From Flavobacterium rivuli WB 3.3-2 = DSM 21788 (lineage in GTDB: Bacteria > Bacteroidota > Bacteroidia > Flavobacteriales > Flavobacteriaceae): a DNA stretch of 64,000 bases. Position 1 is the first letter of the stretch. Every line of letters starts with the position of its first letter. The notes beneath the pieces were generated by a model, which saw nothing but the letters and a program-made list of their open reading frames with translations, searched no databases and was not told the DNA's origin. Location of the stretch: positions 1 to 64,000 of the forward strand of contig NZ_KB899978.1 in NCBI RefSeq assembly GCF_000378485.1, written 5' to 3'. Made by a program: the position numbers and the translations under genes. Shown here piece by piece: positions 17,876 through 28,300 of the stretch.

Positions 17876-19219
17876 TTACCTCCACTTGCTGTTTCTTTCT
17901 TTTTCCAGCAGTTCTTTTACTTTACGCTCTTCCCACCCCGATCCTAAAAACGGCATGTAATTAAAAACGCTCATGCCATGTATTGCCACCCCTATACCCC
18001 ACCCCAATGCCGGATATAAAAACCAAAGATGTTCTGCGCTTGTGGCAAGGTTTACTATAGTAAGGCCGGTAATAATTACCACATAAGAAAAGAGGTTGCC
18101 ATAAAACCCTTTTATCTCTTCTACTTTTTTCTGCGCTTTATAATAGCTTGTATCTTTTTCGTTATATACTGGTTCCATGATATTTACCTGTTTAGTTAAT
18201 ACGGGGAGTTTTACTGTAAAATGTTTTTCGGTTTGTTCTATCTGCACCTGCCGGGCAGTAATAATGGCATAACGGCTTATAATGTTTTGCAGCCCCACAC
18301 CCTTGCGATCCTGCAATACTTCCTTTTTCTGGAAATCGTTTTGCACTACAAGGTAACCACCTTCTTCATAAATTCTAATGTGTAGTGGCCTTTCCTGGCT
18401 TACTACATTATGCTTAACTGTGTTTTCTAACAACAGCTGTAAAGACAGTGGCACTACCCTTGCATCCGGGCTCGAAATAGTGAGGGGCAACTCATAAAAA
18501 ACACTATTTTCAAACCTCATTTTAAGCAGGTTCATATAGGTTTTGGCAAAAGCCAGCTCCTCATCTATACTCACTAATTCTTTATCTTTCTGCTCTAATA
18601 CGTAACGGTATACTTTAGACAGTGATGTAGTAAATTTTTGTGCACTGTCGGGGTTTTCTTCAATAAGCGAGCTAAGCACATTAAGGCTGTTAAACAAAAA
18701 GTGAGGGTCTATCTGGTTTTTTAATGTCTCAAACTTTGCCGAAGCCGTACCTGCAATTATCTTTTGCTGCTTTACCCTGTTCTCCTGAAACTTTTTATAA
18801 AAATGGAACAGGTGCAGTGAGAATGTAATTACTATGGTAATGATCATAGCAATATAGTAATTGCTAAGACGCTCTTCCAGTACAAAATACACAAACGTTT
18901 TACCCTCTATAACAACATCTTCAAACACCCGTAAAAAAAACACAATAATTATAGATACTATAAAAGAACTTACAAAGCCCACTAACAGCCTTTTAACCGA
19001 TAGCACTGCATTGTTAAACACCCTGTCCATTACCATAAACACAACGGCATTACCCAGGTGCAACAATATGGTGTATAACATTATAAACAGGAACTGGCGC
19101 GGTATATCGTCATTCCAACCAAGTGGCCTGCCCCCTGCCACCGCGATAAGGTACAGCACTATAAATATAATGACACCAAGGCCCAGCGCACGAAGAAATT
19201 CTTTTGATACTATTTTCAT
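17876..19219 (-). CDS. LytS/YehU-type sensor histidine kinase with C-terminal 2TM domain
   Basis: 447 residues. Four predicted transmembrane helices (about 11-28, 43-64, 77-97, 121-141), then the His_kinase core with phospho-acceptor His173 in DPHFLFNSLN, an N-box LLLENTVKHN (about 262-271) and a short ATPase region with GVGLQNIISRY. Residues about 350-447 are a fused 2TM domain. Kinases of this family nearly always act through a LytTR response regulator; none is encoded beside it here. It lies in an operon after a TPR-like periplasmic protein and before three free 2TM proteins. The signal sensed is unknown. Confidence 0.9.
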   Translation of the reverse strand: MKIVSKEFLRALGLGVIIFIVLYLIAVAGGRPLGWNDDIPRQFLFIMLYTILLHLGNAVVFMVMDRVFNNAVLSVKRLLVGFVSSFIVSIIIVFFLRVFEDVVIEGKTFVYFVLEERLSNYYIAMIITIVITFSLHLFHFYKKFQENRVKQQKIIAGTASAKFETLKNQIDPHFLFNSLNVLSSLIEENPDSAQKFTTSLSKVYRYVLEQKDKELVSIDEELAFAKTYMNLLKMRFENSVFYELPLTISSPDARVVPLSLQLLLENTVKHNVVSQERPLHIRIYEEGGYLVVQNDFQKKEVLQDRKGVGLQNIISRYAIITARQVQIEQTEKHFTVKLPVLTKQVNIMEPVYNEKDTSYYKAQKKVEEIKGFYGNLFSYVVIITGLTIVNLATSAEHLWFLYPALGWGIGVAIHGMSVFNYMPFLGSGWEERKVKELLEKERNSKWR

Positions 19220-19256
19220 TACAGGTATTATTTATTGGCTGTAGCCAATTTTATCT

Positions 19257-19880
19257 TTATTTACCGCACTCTGCAAGAGCGGCTTCTGCCCTTTCTTTAC
19301 CCCATTTTGGGCTAAACGGCGTTTCCGGTTTAAAGTTAGCAAAAAGACTAATAGAGCGTTCAATCTCGGCACACATTGGTTTGGTGTCATTCCCAAAAAA
19401 CTTAGCCGACCCTATTGCAAATTGCGCCTTATTAAACACTACCCTTGGGTTATTTGGCGCAATAACAATTGCTTTGGCATACAGTTCGTTAGTAGGTGCC
19501 GAAAGTTTCATTCCGTTAGTCATCGGGTCTGCCACGATCCAGGCTGTGTTTATCATAGCCTGCATTACAAGCAGTTCGGCATTATCAGGCGAAAGCGCAT
19601 CTGCAGTATCCTGTGCAGATTGTGCTTTGGCAAGCAGCGCGCTGATAGTTTGTTTATCTTTAGTCTTAAAAGCCTCGGTAGTGTTTACAAGGGCAACATA
19701 ATATAATGGCAGCCAGTTGGTTTTTTCGGCTGCGGCTATCCTTTCAAAAAGTGCCGATGCCTCGGTAGCTTTATCCTCTTCCCACAGGCCGAATGCTTGT
19801 TTCATACCTGTTTCATATTGCGATTGTGCATTAACTACATTACACATAAAAAAGATAAAAAGGGTAATTGCTCGTATCAT
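19257..19880 (-). CDS. Periplasmic TPR-like protein
   Basis: 207 residues from the ATG at 19880, which begins a signal peptide (IRAITLFIFFMCNVVNAQ). The rest is Ala-rich helical with TPR-like pairs (ATEASALFERIAAAEKTNWL, ELYAKAIVIAPNNPRVVFNK). No enzyme motif. It is the first gene of the operon, 37 bp upstream of the LytS-type kinase, and might report on the envelope to that kinase; this is inference from position only. Confidence 0.75.
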   Translation of the reverse strand: MIRAITLFIFFMCNVVNAQSQYETGMKQAFGLWEEDKATEASALFERIAAAEKTNWLPLYYVALVNTTEAFKTKDKQTISALLAKAQSAQDTADALSPDNAELLVMQAMINTAWIVADPMTNGMKLSAPTNELYAKAIVIAPNNPRVVFNKAQFAIGSAKFFGNDTKPMCAEIERSISLFANFKPETPFSPKWGKERAEAALAECGK

Positions 19881-20000
19881 AACTTTAAATTTTAATTGGT
19901 TGTTGTTTTTTGATAGAACAAAGGTGCACACTATTTGCACTTAATAAAAAAGCTTCTTACCCAGTTGTAGATTTTAAGGGATGAGTTGTAAATAATTAAG

Positions 20001-20008
20001 TAACTTTG
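20001..20008 (+). promoter_or_regulatory. -7 promoter element (TAACTTTG) of the toxin-antitoxin operon
   Basis: Exact TAnnTTTG, 23 bp before the antitoxin ATG. No clear -33 TTG at the right distance. Confidence 0.6.
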
Positions 20009-20031
20009 TGTAATCACGTAATTATATTGCT

Positions 20032-20295
20032 ATGGAAATGCTGTTGCTAAAAGGAAAATCTAAAGAAGACATGAGGCTTATAGCAGATCTTGCCATAAAA
20101 ATTGGCATGACTGTAGAGTATGTACCCGATGAAGTTAGTTACACTACCATAAATGAACCGGAAGCTCTTGCCGAATGGAATAATTTGTCTGCAAATCAAC
20201 AACAGGGATTATTAGATGCTATTGAAGATGTAAAGTTAAACGGTGGCAAGAAACATGACGATGTTATGAAAGCAATGCGGAAGAAGTATGAGTAA
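20032..20295 (+). CDS. Putative type II antitoxin
   Basis: 87 residues, acidic and helical, located just upstream of and overlapping by 8 bp a RelE/ParE-type toxin gene. This is the usual order and coupling of type II antitoxins, which bind and mask the toxin and repress the shared promoter. The N-terminal half (GKSKEDMRLIADLAIKIGM) may be the DNA-binding or dimerising part; the C-terminal half (LSANQQQGLLDAIEDVK) likely contacts the toxin. I do not recognise a named antitoxin family with certainty. Confidence 0.75.
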   Translation: MEMLLLKGKSKEDMRLIADLAIKIGMTVEYVPDEVSYTTINEPEALAEWNNLSANQQQGLLDAIEDVKLNGGKKHDDVMKAMRKKYE

Positions 20296-20584
20296 GGAAA
20301 TTATCTGGTCTTCGGCAGCTGAAAATGACTTAATAAAAATTTTAGACTACCTTAACCTTAATTGGAATACTAAGGTAACCAATTCTTTTCTTGATATTTT
20401 AGGCAAAAATATTTCTCAGGTATCTTTTACACCTGACCTATTTCCCGTTTTTAATAAATCGCTTAACATTAGGAAATGTGTTATTACAAAACACAACACT
20501 TTGTATTATGAAAATCACTATTCAGAAATAGTTATTCTTAGAATATACGATGTACGTCAAAACCCTGATAAATTAAAATTCTAA
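20288..20584 (+). CDS. RelE/ParE-family toxin
   Basis: 98 residues. The N-terminus KEIIWSSAAENDLIKILDYL and the later strands KCVITKHNTLYYEN and IVILRIYDVRQNPDKL follow the RelE/ParE fold (helical hairpin, then a beta sheet, ending in the RxDVRxNP motif). RelE members cut mRNA on the ribosome and ParE members poison gyrase; the sequence alone does not decide which. It overlaps the antitoxin gene by 8 bp, so translation is coupled. Confidence 0.85.
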   Translation: MSKEIIWSSAAENDLIKILDYLNLNWNTKVTNSFLDILGKNISQVSFTPDLFPVFNKSLNIRKCVITKHNTLYYENHYSEIVILRIYDVRQNPDKLKF

Positions 20585-20611
20585 TAAATACTTTCTAAAC
20601 TATAATTAGGC

Positions 20612-20619
20612 TAAATTTG
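20612..20619 (+). promoter_or_regulatory. -7 promoter element (TAAATTTG) of the DUF1877 gene
   Basis: Exact TAnnTTTG, 23 bp before the ATG at 20643. Confidence 0.55.
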
Positions 20620-20642
20620 GGAAGACGATAATTAAGCTAATT

Positions 20643-21182
20643 ATGAGCCAAAGCGCAACCCTGTATTTAATAAGCAATGAACGATTTGAATTGCTTGAAG
20701 ACAACCCTGATAAAAGTAAAATACAAGCTTTATCTTATGGTGATGAAACCTTTGAACAAACCCATGAAGGAGTAAGCTTTTTACTCGAAAAATTCTTTAA
20801 AGGCGAAGACCTTACCCTCATAAAAGAAATTTTTGAACCTACAGAGTTTATTGGCGAGGGCCTTGACGACGATCTTTATGAATCGCACACGGTAGATGAT
20901 ATTGAGAAGTTTGAAGAAAGCGCTATTTACTACCTCGACCCTATACAGATAGCACGCATTAATGTGTTGCTCAATTCTTTAAACATATCTATTGTTTTAA
21001 ACGCTTATAACTCGGCTGAATTTAACAATAACGGTGTATATCCAGAAGTATGGCATGACGACGAAAGCGAAAGCAAGGCCTTTAACAAAGCACACTTGAA
21101 AGAAAGCCTTGAGAGCCTGGTTCATTTTTTTAAAGCCGCAGCCACCGCAGATGATTATGTGCTGGTATCTGTAGGGTATTAG
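20643..21182 (+). CDS. DUF1877 family protein (YfbM-like)
   Basis: 179 residues matching the YfbM family: SQSATLYLISNERFELLED at the start, YLDPIQIARINVLLNSL in the middle (where the family has the xLxxxxV-type helix) and NGVYPEVW near the end. Acidic, soluble, cytoplasmic. No biochemical role is established for the family. It is convergent with the M23 peptidase gene, only 5 bp between stops, with no terminator between them. Confidence 0.83.
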   Translation: MSQSATLYLISNERFELLEDNPDKSKIQALSYGDETFEQTHEGVSFLLEKFFKGEDLTLIKEIFEPTEFIGEGLDDDLYESHTVDDIEKFEESAIYYLDPIQIARINVLLNSLNISIVLNAYNSAEFNNNGVYPEVWHDDESESKAFNKAHLKESLESLVHFFKAAATADDYVLVSVGY

Positions 21183-21187
21183 ACAGC

Positions 21188-22342
21188 TTATCCTTTAATT
21201 TCTCTTACCAGGCTTTTATGTATAAATGCTTTTTTACCTGCCGGGGTTTGTATGTGCAGCCAGTCATTATTTTGTCCTAACAGAGCCACAGTATCGTTAG
21301 CTGTTAGAGCGCCAAGTGTGTTCGACTTTGTATCCGGCGCCTGGCGCAAATTAGCAGTACCCTTTACTTTAAGCTGGGTGGTTTTAAAGCTGCGGCTGAA
21401 TTTTGCTTCGGTAACAGGATTTGTTTGGTACACAAACGGCAACGGATTAATCGCACCACTCTGGTAAATCCCGAAATGCAGGTGCGGTGGCGTAGTTTTG
21501 GCATTGCCCGTATTGCCCACAAAACCCAGCGTGTCCCCCGTTTTCACATTCATACCGCCCTGTACAGCAATGCTGTCGAGATGTGCATAATATAGCGACT
21601 TACCAAATAATCCGTCTCGTAACCAAACCTGCCTGCCGCCCAGGCCGCGCTCGCCGGTAAAACTTATAGTTCCGTTTGTAACAGCTACAACAGGCGTACC
21701 TTTTTTGGCAAAAATATCAATCCCTTCATGATTGCGTTTGCCACCATCGCGCTCCATTCCCCAAAAACTGCCTATAGCCGCATTGCCTTTACCCGCTACA
21801 GGAAAAGCATACAATGGCCGCTTATTAAGGCTTATAAAAAAATCGGTATTGGCCAATACTTCAGGCTGAATGATAATTTTATACATACCGGTTTCAGCAA
21901 CCTTAAATTCTAAAGTACTATCCCCTGTTGTATTGCTTTCGGCATGTTCCCATCCGGAAGCTCTTTGTTCAAATACATTCATAAAAACACGCTGGCTTAC
22001 AGAGTCTTTTACTACATTGGCAACCAGCACCTCGCCCTCTTCAAGCTGAAAAGTATAAGCATAAGTGCGGTTACTGTAAGGTACAAAATCTCCCCTCTCA
22101 CCATAAGGCAGTGTTACTTGCAGGCTATCGGCAATTGCATTACTATATGCCGATTCCCATGCCATAAATTGTTCCTTGTTATCTTTAAATTCGCGGGCAT
22201 ACACCTCGCGCGCCGTTGGGTTTGTTATGGCATCGGCTACTTTAGTAAATCCGGTAGAAATACCAGAGCAGCCCGAACATGATATTATAAGCACCAGCGC
22301 AATGGCTGTTGCTATGCTGTAAACTACATTTTTCTTTTTCAC
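21188..22342 (-). CDS. M23 family metallopeptidase with C-terminal SH3-like domain (lipoprotein)
   Basis: 384 residues. A lipoprotein signal ends at Cys22 (ALVLIISC). Residues about 60-165 are a beta-rich PPC-like domain. Residues about 185-305 are a LytM/M23 zinc peptidase with ligand motifs NHEGIDIF (His, Asp) and HLHFG, plus the catalytic-region YYAHLD. Residues about 320-384 are a bacterial SH3 domain (KGTANLRQAPDTKSNTLG) that would bind cell-wall peptides. All zinc ligands are present, so it should be an active peptidoglycan endopeptidase acting in the periplasm, or an LPS-side envelope enzyme. Confidence 0.93.
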   Translation of the reverse strand: MKKKNVVYSIATAIALVLIISCSGCSGISTGFTKVADAITNPTAREVYAREFKDNKEQFMAWESAYSNAIADSLQVTLPYGERGDFVPYSNRTYAYTFQLEEGEVLVANVVKDSVSQRVFMNVFEQRASGWEHAESNTTGDSTLEFKVAETGMYKIIIQPEVLANTDFFISLNKRPLYAFPVAGKGNAAIGSFWGMERDGGKRNHEGIDIFAKKGTPVVAVTNGTISFTGERGLGGRQVWLRDGLFGKSLYYAHLDSIAVQGGMNVKTGDTLGFVGNTGNAKTTPPHLHFGIYQSGAINPLPFVYQTNPVTEAKFSRSFKTTQLKVKGTANLRQAPDTKSNTLGALTANDTVALLGQNNDWLHIQTPAGKKAFIHKSLVREIKG

Positions 22343-22419
22343 AACTGCTATTATGCAGATACTGTGCCATATTTTGTTAATAATTATTGTGCCTCACAAC
22401 GGCTTTACGGTTTAAGGCT

Positions 22420-22427
22420 TAATTTTG
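22420..22427 (+). promoter_or_regulatory. -7 promoter element (TAATTTTG) of the GH127 gene
   Basis: Exact TAnnTTTG followed by C; the ATG is 85 bp downstream, so the transcript would carry a fairly long leader. Confidence 0.55.
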
Positions 22428-22512
22428 CACTACAACGCAAACGTTTACTTAAAATTTTTAAATTTAAATTATAAAGTGTACTTTTAACATTTATTACAAA
22501 TAGCAATAAATC

Positions 22513-24858
22513 ATGATTAAAAATATATGGGGCATTGTAAGCCTTACTCTAATTACCACCACTTTAAGCATCGCACAAACATCTCAATTAAAAAGTTTCG
22601 CCTTATCTGACGTTCGGCTAACAGATAGCCAGTTTAAAAAAGCCCAACAGACAGATATGGGCTATATATTAGACATGGATATGGATAAACTTCTTGCTCC
22701 TTATTATACTGAGGCCGGGCTTACCCCTAAAAAAGAAAGCTATGGCAACTGGGAAAACAGCGGGCTTAACGGGCATATAGGCGGGCACTACCTATCTGCA
22801 CTGGCCGATATGTATGCTGCTACAGGCAATCCTGAATTGCTGCGCAGGCTTAATTATATGGTTGATGCGCTTGAAGAATGCCAAAATGCCAACGGCGACG
22901 GCTACATAGGTGGTGTACCCAGAGGCAAGGTCTTTTGGAAAAATATTAGTGAGGGCAAGGTTGAAGCTATGAATGGCCAGTGGGTACCTTTTTATAACAT
23001 ACATAAAGTATATGCAGGCCTAATAGATGCTTACAGGGTTGCAGGCATACCAAAAGCAAAAGTACTCCTTATTAAGTATGCCGACTGGCTGGATAACCTT
23101 ACTGCCAAACTAAGCGACGACCAATTGCAAATAATATTGCGCGATGAACACGGCGGCATGAATGAATCGTTAGCCGAAGTTGCTGAGATTACCGGCGATA
23201 AAAAATACATGGTTTTAGCCAAACGTTTTTCGCACAGGGCAATACTAAATCCATTGCTACATAAAAAAGATTCGCTTACTGGGTTGCATGCCAATACCCA
23301 GATACCTAAAGTTATAGGATTTATGGAAATTGCCCAAGCCGAACAAAATGCTGAATGGGCCGGTGCTGCGGATTTCTTTTGGAATACGGTAACACACAAC
23401 AGGTCGGTTTCCTTTGGCGGTAACAGTGTTAGGGAACATTTTAATCCGTCAGATAATTTTGAGACGATGATAGAAGACCGCGAAGGGCCGGAAACCTGTA
23501 ACTCCTATAATATGCTAAAGCTAACCAAACAGTTATTTTTAGCTAACCCAAAAGGAGCGTACATGGATTATTATGAGCGCACGCTGTACAATCATATATT
23601 ATCTTCTCAAAACCCGGATGGCGGCTTTGTATATTTTACACCTATACGCCCAAGGCATTACCGCGTATATTCTCAGGCACAGGAAGGCATGTGGTGTTGT
23701 GTAGGCTCCGGAATGGAAAATCATGGCAAGTATGGCGAAATGATATATGCGCATAGCGATAATGCCCTATATGTAAACCTATATATACCATCTACATTAT
23801 ACTGGAATGACATGGGTGCAGTTGTAGAACAAAAAACCGACTTCCCTTATAAAAATTCATCCGAAATTAAATTTAAGCTAAAGAAGCCTACAAAGTTTGC
23901 CGTTCATTTACGTTACCCCTCGTGGGTTAAACCAGGCGAACTGAAAGTGCTGGTTAACGGCAGGCAAAGAAAATCTATTACCATTAAAGACTCCTATGTT
24001 ATTGTGGAGGCTAACTGGAGAAATGACGATGTTATTAAAGTAGTACTGCCTATGGAAACTAAGGCAGAGCAGTTACCAGATAATTCACAATTCGTTTCTT
24101 TTGTGCATGGCCCAATAGTTTTAGCCGCAGCAACAGGAATGTCAGAAATGGAAGGCCTGCTTGCCGATGACAGCCGCATGGGACACATTGCCCACGGACC
24201 GCTGTACCCTATGAACGAAGCACCACTTATAGTTTCGGCAGATAAAGACCTTGCACCATTGGTAAAAACAAATGACCTTAGCAAACTGTCATTCAACATT
24301 AGTGATGTTACGTATCAGGACAAATACAAGAATTTAAACCTTGTACCTTTTAATACCCTGCACAATACACGCTATGTTATATACTGGCCATTTACCACGC
24401 CAGACGGTTTGGTTAAAATGCAGGCCGATGTTAAAGCTAAAGAAGAAGCTGCACTTAAGCTGGACCAGATTACTGTAGATAAAGTTACGGCAGGAGAGCA
24501 GCAACCGGAATCTGACCATGGATATAAATTCGAAAATTCTGATAAAGGTATTTACAAAGACCGCCACTTTAGGAGTGCTCGCGGCTGGTTTAGCTACGAT
24601 TTAAAAAATTCCTCGGCCACTGCAAAAACACTTCGTGTAACTTATACTGTTGCGCGCAATAATACAAACTTTGAAATCTTTATAAATGACACCTTGCTAA
24701 CCACCGTTGACCTGAAAGATAAAAAACAAGGCGATTTTTTTGATATAGAATATACTTTACCCGCAACATTAAAAAACCCGAACATTATTAATGTAAAGTT
24801 TACTGCAAAACCAAACTCGCAAACTGCCAATATTTATGATGTAAGGTTGCTACAATAA
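22513..24858 (+). CDS. Glycoside hydrolase family 127 (beta-L-arabinofuranosidase-like)
   Basis: 781 residues with a signal peptide (about 1-21). The (alpha/alpha)6 domain shows the family's zinc-cysteine site: Glu327 and Cys329 in GPETCNSYN and the Cys395-Cys396 pair in MWCCVGSGMEN. These match Glu338, Cys340, Cys417 and Cys418 of Bifidobacterium HypBA1, where one cysteine is the nucleophile. GH127 enzymes release beta-L-arabinofuranose from plant cell-wall glycoproteins and pectin side chains. Beta domains fill the C-terminal third. No T9SS sorting domain is present, so it is periplasmic. It stands just upstream of the adhesin array. Confidence 0.92.
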   Translation: MIKNIWGIVSLTLITTTLSIAQTSQLKSFALSDVRLTDSQFKKAQQTDMGYILDMDMDKLLAPYYTEAGLTPKKESYGNWENSGLNGHIGGHYLSALADMYAATGNPELLRRLNYMVDALEECQNANGDGYIGGVPRGKVFWKNISEGKVEAMNGQWVPFYNIHKVYAGLIDAYRVAGIPKAKVLLIKYADWLDNLTAKLSDDQLQIILRDEHGGMNESLAEVAEITGDKKYMVLAKRFSHRAILNPLLHKKDSLTGLHANTQIPKVIGFMEIAQAEQNAEWAGAADFFWNTVTHNRSVSFGGNSVREHFNPSDNFETMIEDREGPETCNSYNMLKLTKQLFLANPKGAYMDYYERTLYNHILSSQNPDGGFVYFTPIRPRHYRVYSQAQEGMWCCVGSGMENHGKYGEMIYAHSDNALYVNLYIPSTLYWNDMGAVVEQKTDFPYKNSSEIKFKLKKPTKFAVHLRYPSWVKPGELKVLVNGRQRKSITIKDSYVIVEANWRNDDVIKVVLPMETKAEQLPDNSQFVSFVHGPIVLAAATGMSEMEGLLADDSRMGHIAHGPLYPMNEAPLIVSADKDLAPLVKTNDLSKLSFNISDVTYQDKYKNLNLVPFNTLHNTRYVIYWPFTTPDGLVKMQADVKAKEEAALKLDQITVDKVTAGEQQPESDHGYKFENSDKGIYKDRHFRSARGWFSYDLKNSSATAKTLRVTYTVARNNTNFEIFINDTLLTTVDLKDKKQGDFFDIEYTLPATLKNPNIINVKFTAKPNSQTANIYDVRLLQ

Positions 24859-24884
24859 TTCTGTATTAATTACACCTATATATT

Positions 24885-24915
24885 AAGGACAATCCATAAA
24901 GATTGTCCTTTTTTT
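24885..24915 (+). terminator. Rho-independent terminator after the GH127 gene
   Basis: Perfect stem GGACAATC / GATTGTCC followed by seven T. It separates the GH127 gene from the adhesin array. Confidence 0.9.
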
Positions 24916-25371
24916 AGTTTGTACCATATTCATTTAGAATAATGATGAAAGTTTTACGGTTTTTTAGCTATACATAACTGTAATAATATGTGTTAAGGTA
25001 ATAATCTGCTAAATCGACATTAATAAATTATTACTCATTGTATTTTGTTATAATTATAACCAAATATTGACTTTTTGTTGTAAAATAAATTCAATAAAAA
25101 TGGCTGAAAAAGCTATTAATATATGTTTTTGATAAGGAAACCTTAAAAAACACAAGATTTACATATTTTTAACCTTAAAAAATACATTGAAGTGTTTTTT
25201 AATTCTTAAGTTTTTGTAAATATTCCTCAAAAAAACAATAATTTACTCAGTTAGATTGAATTAATAATTACAAAACACCCTGATTTATAATTATTCACTA
25301 AATAATAATAACAAAGATTTAACATAAACATTAATTTGTATTTTAGGAAAACAAATATTTATGTACTACAA
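24916..25371. other. AT-rich promoter-bearing intergenic region
   Basis: About 455 bp with no gene. The last ~40 bp before the ATG at 25372 (TAATTTGTATTTTAGG, then ACAAATATTTATGTA) are closely matched upstream of the next gene (30959-30999), showing the leader was duplicated with the gene. Confidence 0.55.
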
Positions 25372-28300
25372 ATGAAAAAAAACTACAATTCTTTACCGCG
25401 AGGTGCCGGCAACTTTTTGCCCCCACCAGAAAGTAACAGCAAAGCATTTGCGTGTTGGCTTTCTAATCATTTTAAAGGAAAAAATCTGCTGGTAGCAGCA
25501 TTCCTTTTCATGCTAAGTACCGTGCAGATTTTTGCACAAACCGGCGAAACATGTGCAACGGCAATAGACCTTGGCACACTTACCAGCCCCTTTAGCGGAA
25601 CTACAGTAGGTGCTGCTAATGACTACACACCGTCTTGCCAAACTTTCAGTTCTGCGGGCGATCTTGTTTACTCTGTATCTGTTCCTAACGGGTATACACT
25701 AAACATTGTACAAACTGTAAACAATTATGATTCGGTTCACTCCGTTTATTATGGAAGCTGCGATGCGCAAACTTTAATAGTTTGTCGTGATGACCCGGAT
25801 ACCCCATCTGACTTTAACGGACAATTAGCTCCTGTTGAATGGGAGAATGCTACAGGAAGTGACCAAACCGTATATTGGTACCAGGATGGCTATAACAACT
25901 ACACAGGTACTTTTACATTAACATGGAGCGTTACACCTCCACCTACTTGTAATATACCTACATCTGTTCTTGCAACAGTACTGTCTGCCACTACGGCAGA
26001 TTTAAGCTGGGGCGCTCCGGTAACAGGTACGGCTACTAACTATGAGTATGCCCTTACAAACTCTGCAACACCACCTGCAAGTGGTACTGTTACAACAGCA
26101 ACAACTGTTTATGGTGCTGCTATAACTGTAAACCAAAACACCTATTTGCATGTACGCACTAATTGTGGTACTACAGATGGTTACAGCGAGTGGGTAACAT
26201 TCTCTTTTTACTCTGGTATTTGTATTCCTGCATCTCCTTATGTTAACGGTACAGGTATTACTAATGTAGCCATAGGCAGCATAAATAATACTACCGGGCT
26301 GGAAGCTACTAACTACGGCAATTTTTCGAGCCAGATAGTAAATATAGGACAAGGTGTTACACAACAATTTAGTGTAACCTTTAATACTTTTGATTCTTAT
26401 AATGTAAAATTATGGGTAGACTGGAATGACAACCTAACCTTTGATGATGGTGAGGAAGTATTTAGTGGAGCGACCCCAACGGGCAATCCATCTACAATAA
26501 CAGGCTCTTTTACAGTTCCTGTTACAGCAGCATTAGGAAACCATAGGCTTAGGATAGGCGGAATGGTTTCATGGAGCGGTCAGCCGTTACCATGTGCTAC
26601 CACTGCTTACTATGGCGTTTATGAAGATTATACCGTAAATGTAACTACACCTCCTTCATGTTTTACACCGGTAGCTCCTACAGCTACTAACGTAAGTGCA
26701 GGAGTTATAAACATTGCATGGACAGCACCAACCCTTGGCACAACACCGGCAGGATATGAGTATGTAGTAGATACTACAGTTGCATCTCCGGCAAGCGGTA
26801 CTGCCGTTACTGGTACAAGCGTTAACAACGTTGCCGTTACTGTAAACGTAACTGGCTACCTGCATGTAAGGACAAGCTGCGGCAGTGGCGACTTTAGTGA
26901 GTGGGTAACAATACCATTTTACAATGGCGTTTGTATACCGGCTCCAACATCTGTAGATGGTCAGGGTATTACCAATGTAACTATTGGCAGTATAAACAAC
27001 ACTACCGGTACAGAAACCAATAACTATGGTAACTTTACCTCTCAAATTGTAAACGTAGGCCAGGGTGTTACCCAGCCATTCAGCATTACATTTGGCACAG
27101 GTGCAGATTATGTAACAAGAATTTGGGTTGACTGGAATGACGACCTTGATTTTGATGATGAAGGCGAAGAAATTTTCTTTGGCACATCTCCTGCAGGTAA
27201 CCCTGCAACACTGTCAGGTACATTTACCGTTCCTGTAACAGCAGCTTTAGGCAACCACCGTTTAAGGATTGGTGGTACAGACTACGGACCTACAACTCCA
27301 TGCTACAATGGTTCATGGGGTAGTTATGAAGATTACACAATAAATGTAACTCTTCCTCCTACATGCTTTACACCTGCTACCCCTCTTGGTGTGGCAACAG
27401 CATCTGGCGTTGCTAACCTTAGCTGGGTTGCCCCAACATTAGGCGGAGCTCCTGTAGGTTATGAGTATGCTGTAGATACTAACTTTGCATCTCCTGCAAG
27501 TGGTACTGCTATTACAGGTACATCTGTTACAGGTTACACAGGCATTGTAGACAATACATATTACTACCTTCATGTACGTACAAATTGTGGTACAGGCGAT
27601 TATAGCGAATGGGTTACATCTGCACGCTTCAGGTTCCTTCAGGGAGATACTTGTGCTACAGCAATAAGCCTTGATGCTTTAACAAGCCCGTTATCTTCTA
27701 CAACAGTTGGTGCCGGTAATGACTATACTCCATCATGTGGCTTTACTAATGCACCAGATATTTATTACTCTATAACAGTACCTAACGGTTATGTATTAGT
27801 TGCAGGCTTAACAGCAAGCAGCTATGATTCTGAACATGTATTATTTTATGGTGACTGTACTACACAAACTGAAATATTATGTACAGACGCCGAAACAGGA
27901 GATACTACATGGGAAAACACAACAGGCAGCACTCAAACAGTATATTGGGTACAGGATGGCTGGTCTTCTAACACAGGTACTTACACATTAGCGTGGACGT
28001 TAACACCGCCACCACCGTGTAATATACCAAGAAACGTTACCGGTACTATGGTTACACTTACAACAGCTAACATTAGCTGGACAGTTCCTGTAACAGGTAC
28101 TCCTGTAAGCTATGAATATGCTGTAACACAATCTGAAACTCCACCAGCTGCAGGCACAGTAACAACAACTATGTCTTTTACAGATGTAGCTACTGTAGCA
28201 AATGCATACAACTATGTACACGTACGTACAAATTGTGGTACTGATGGATACAGCGAGTGGGTTACTTACCAGTTTTACTCTGGCCACTGTATACCTAACA

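Noticed and set aside
17817-17885. Upstream ATG for the 2TM gene, giving 122 residues
   Set aside because: The extension overlaps the kinase stop and lacks the Lys-rich helix start common to the other 2TM proteins, which begins after the ATG at 17816.
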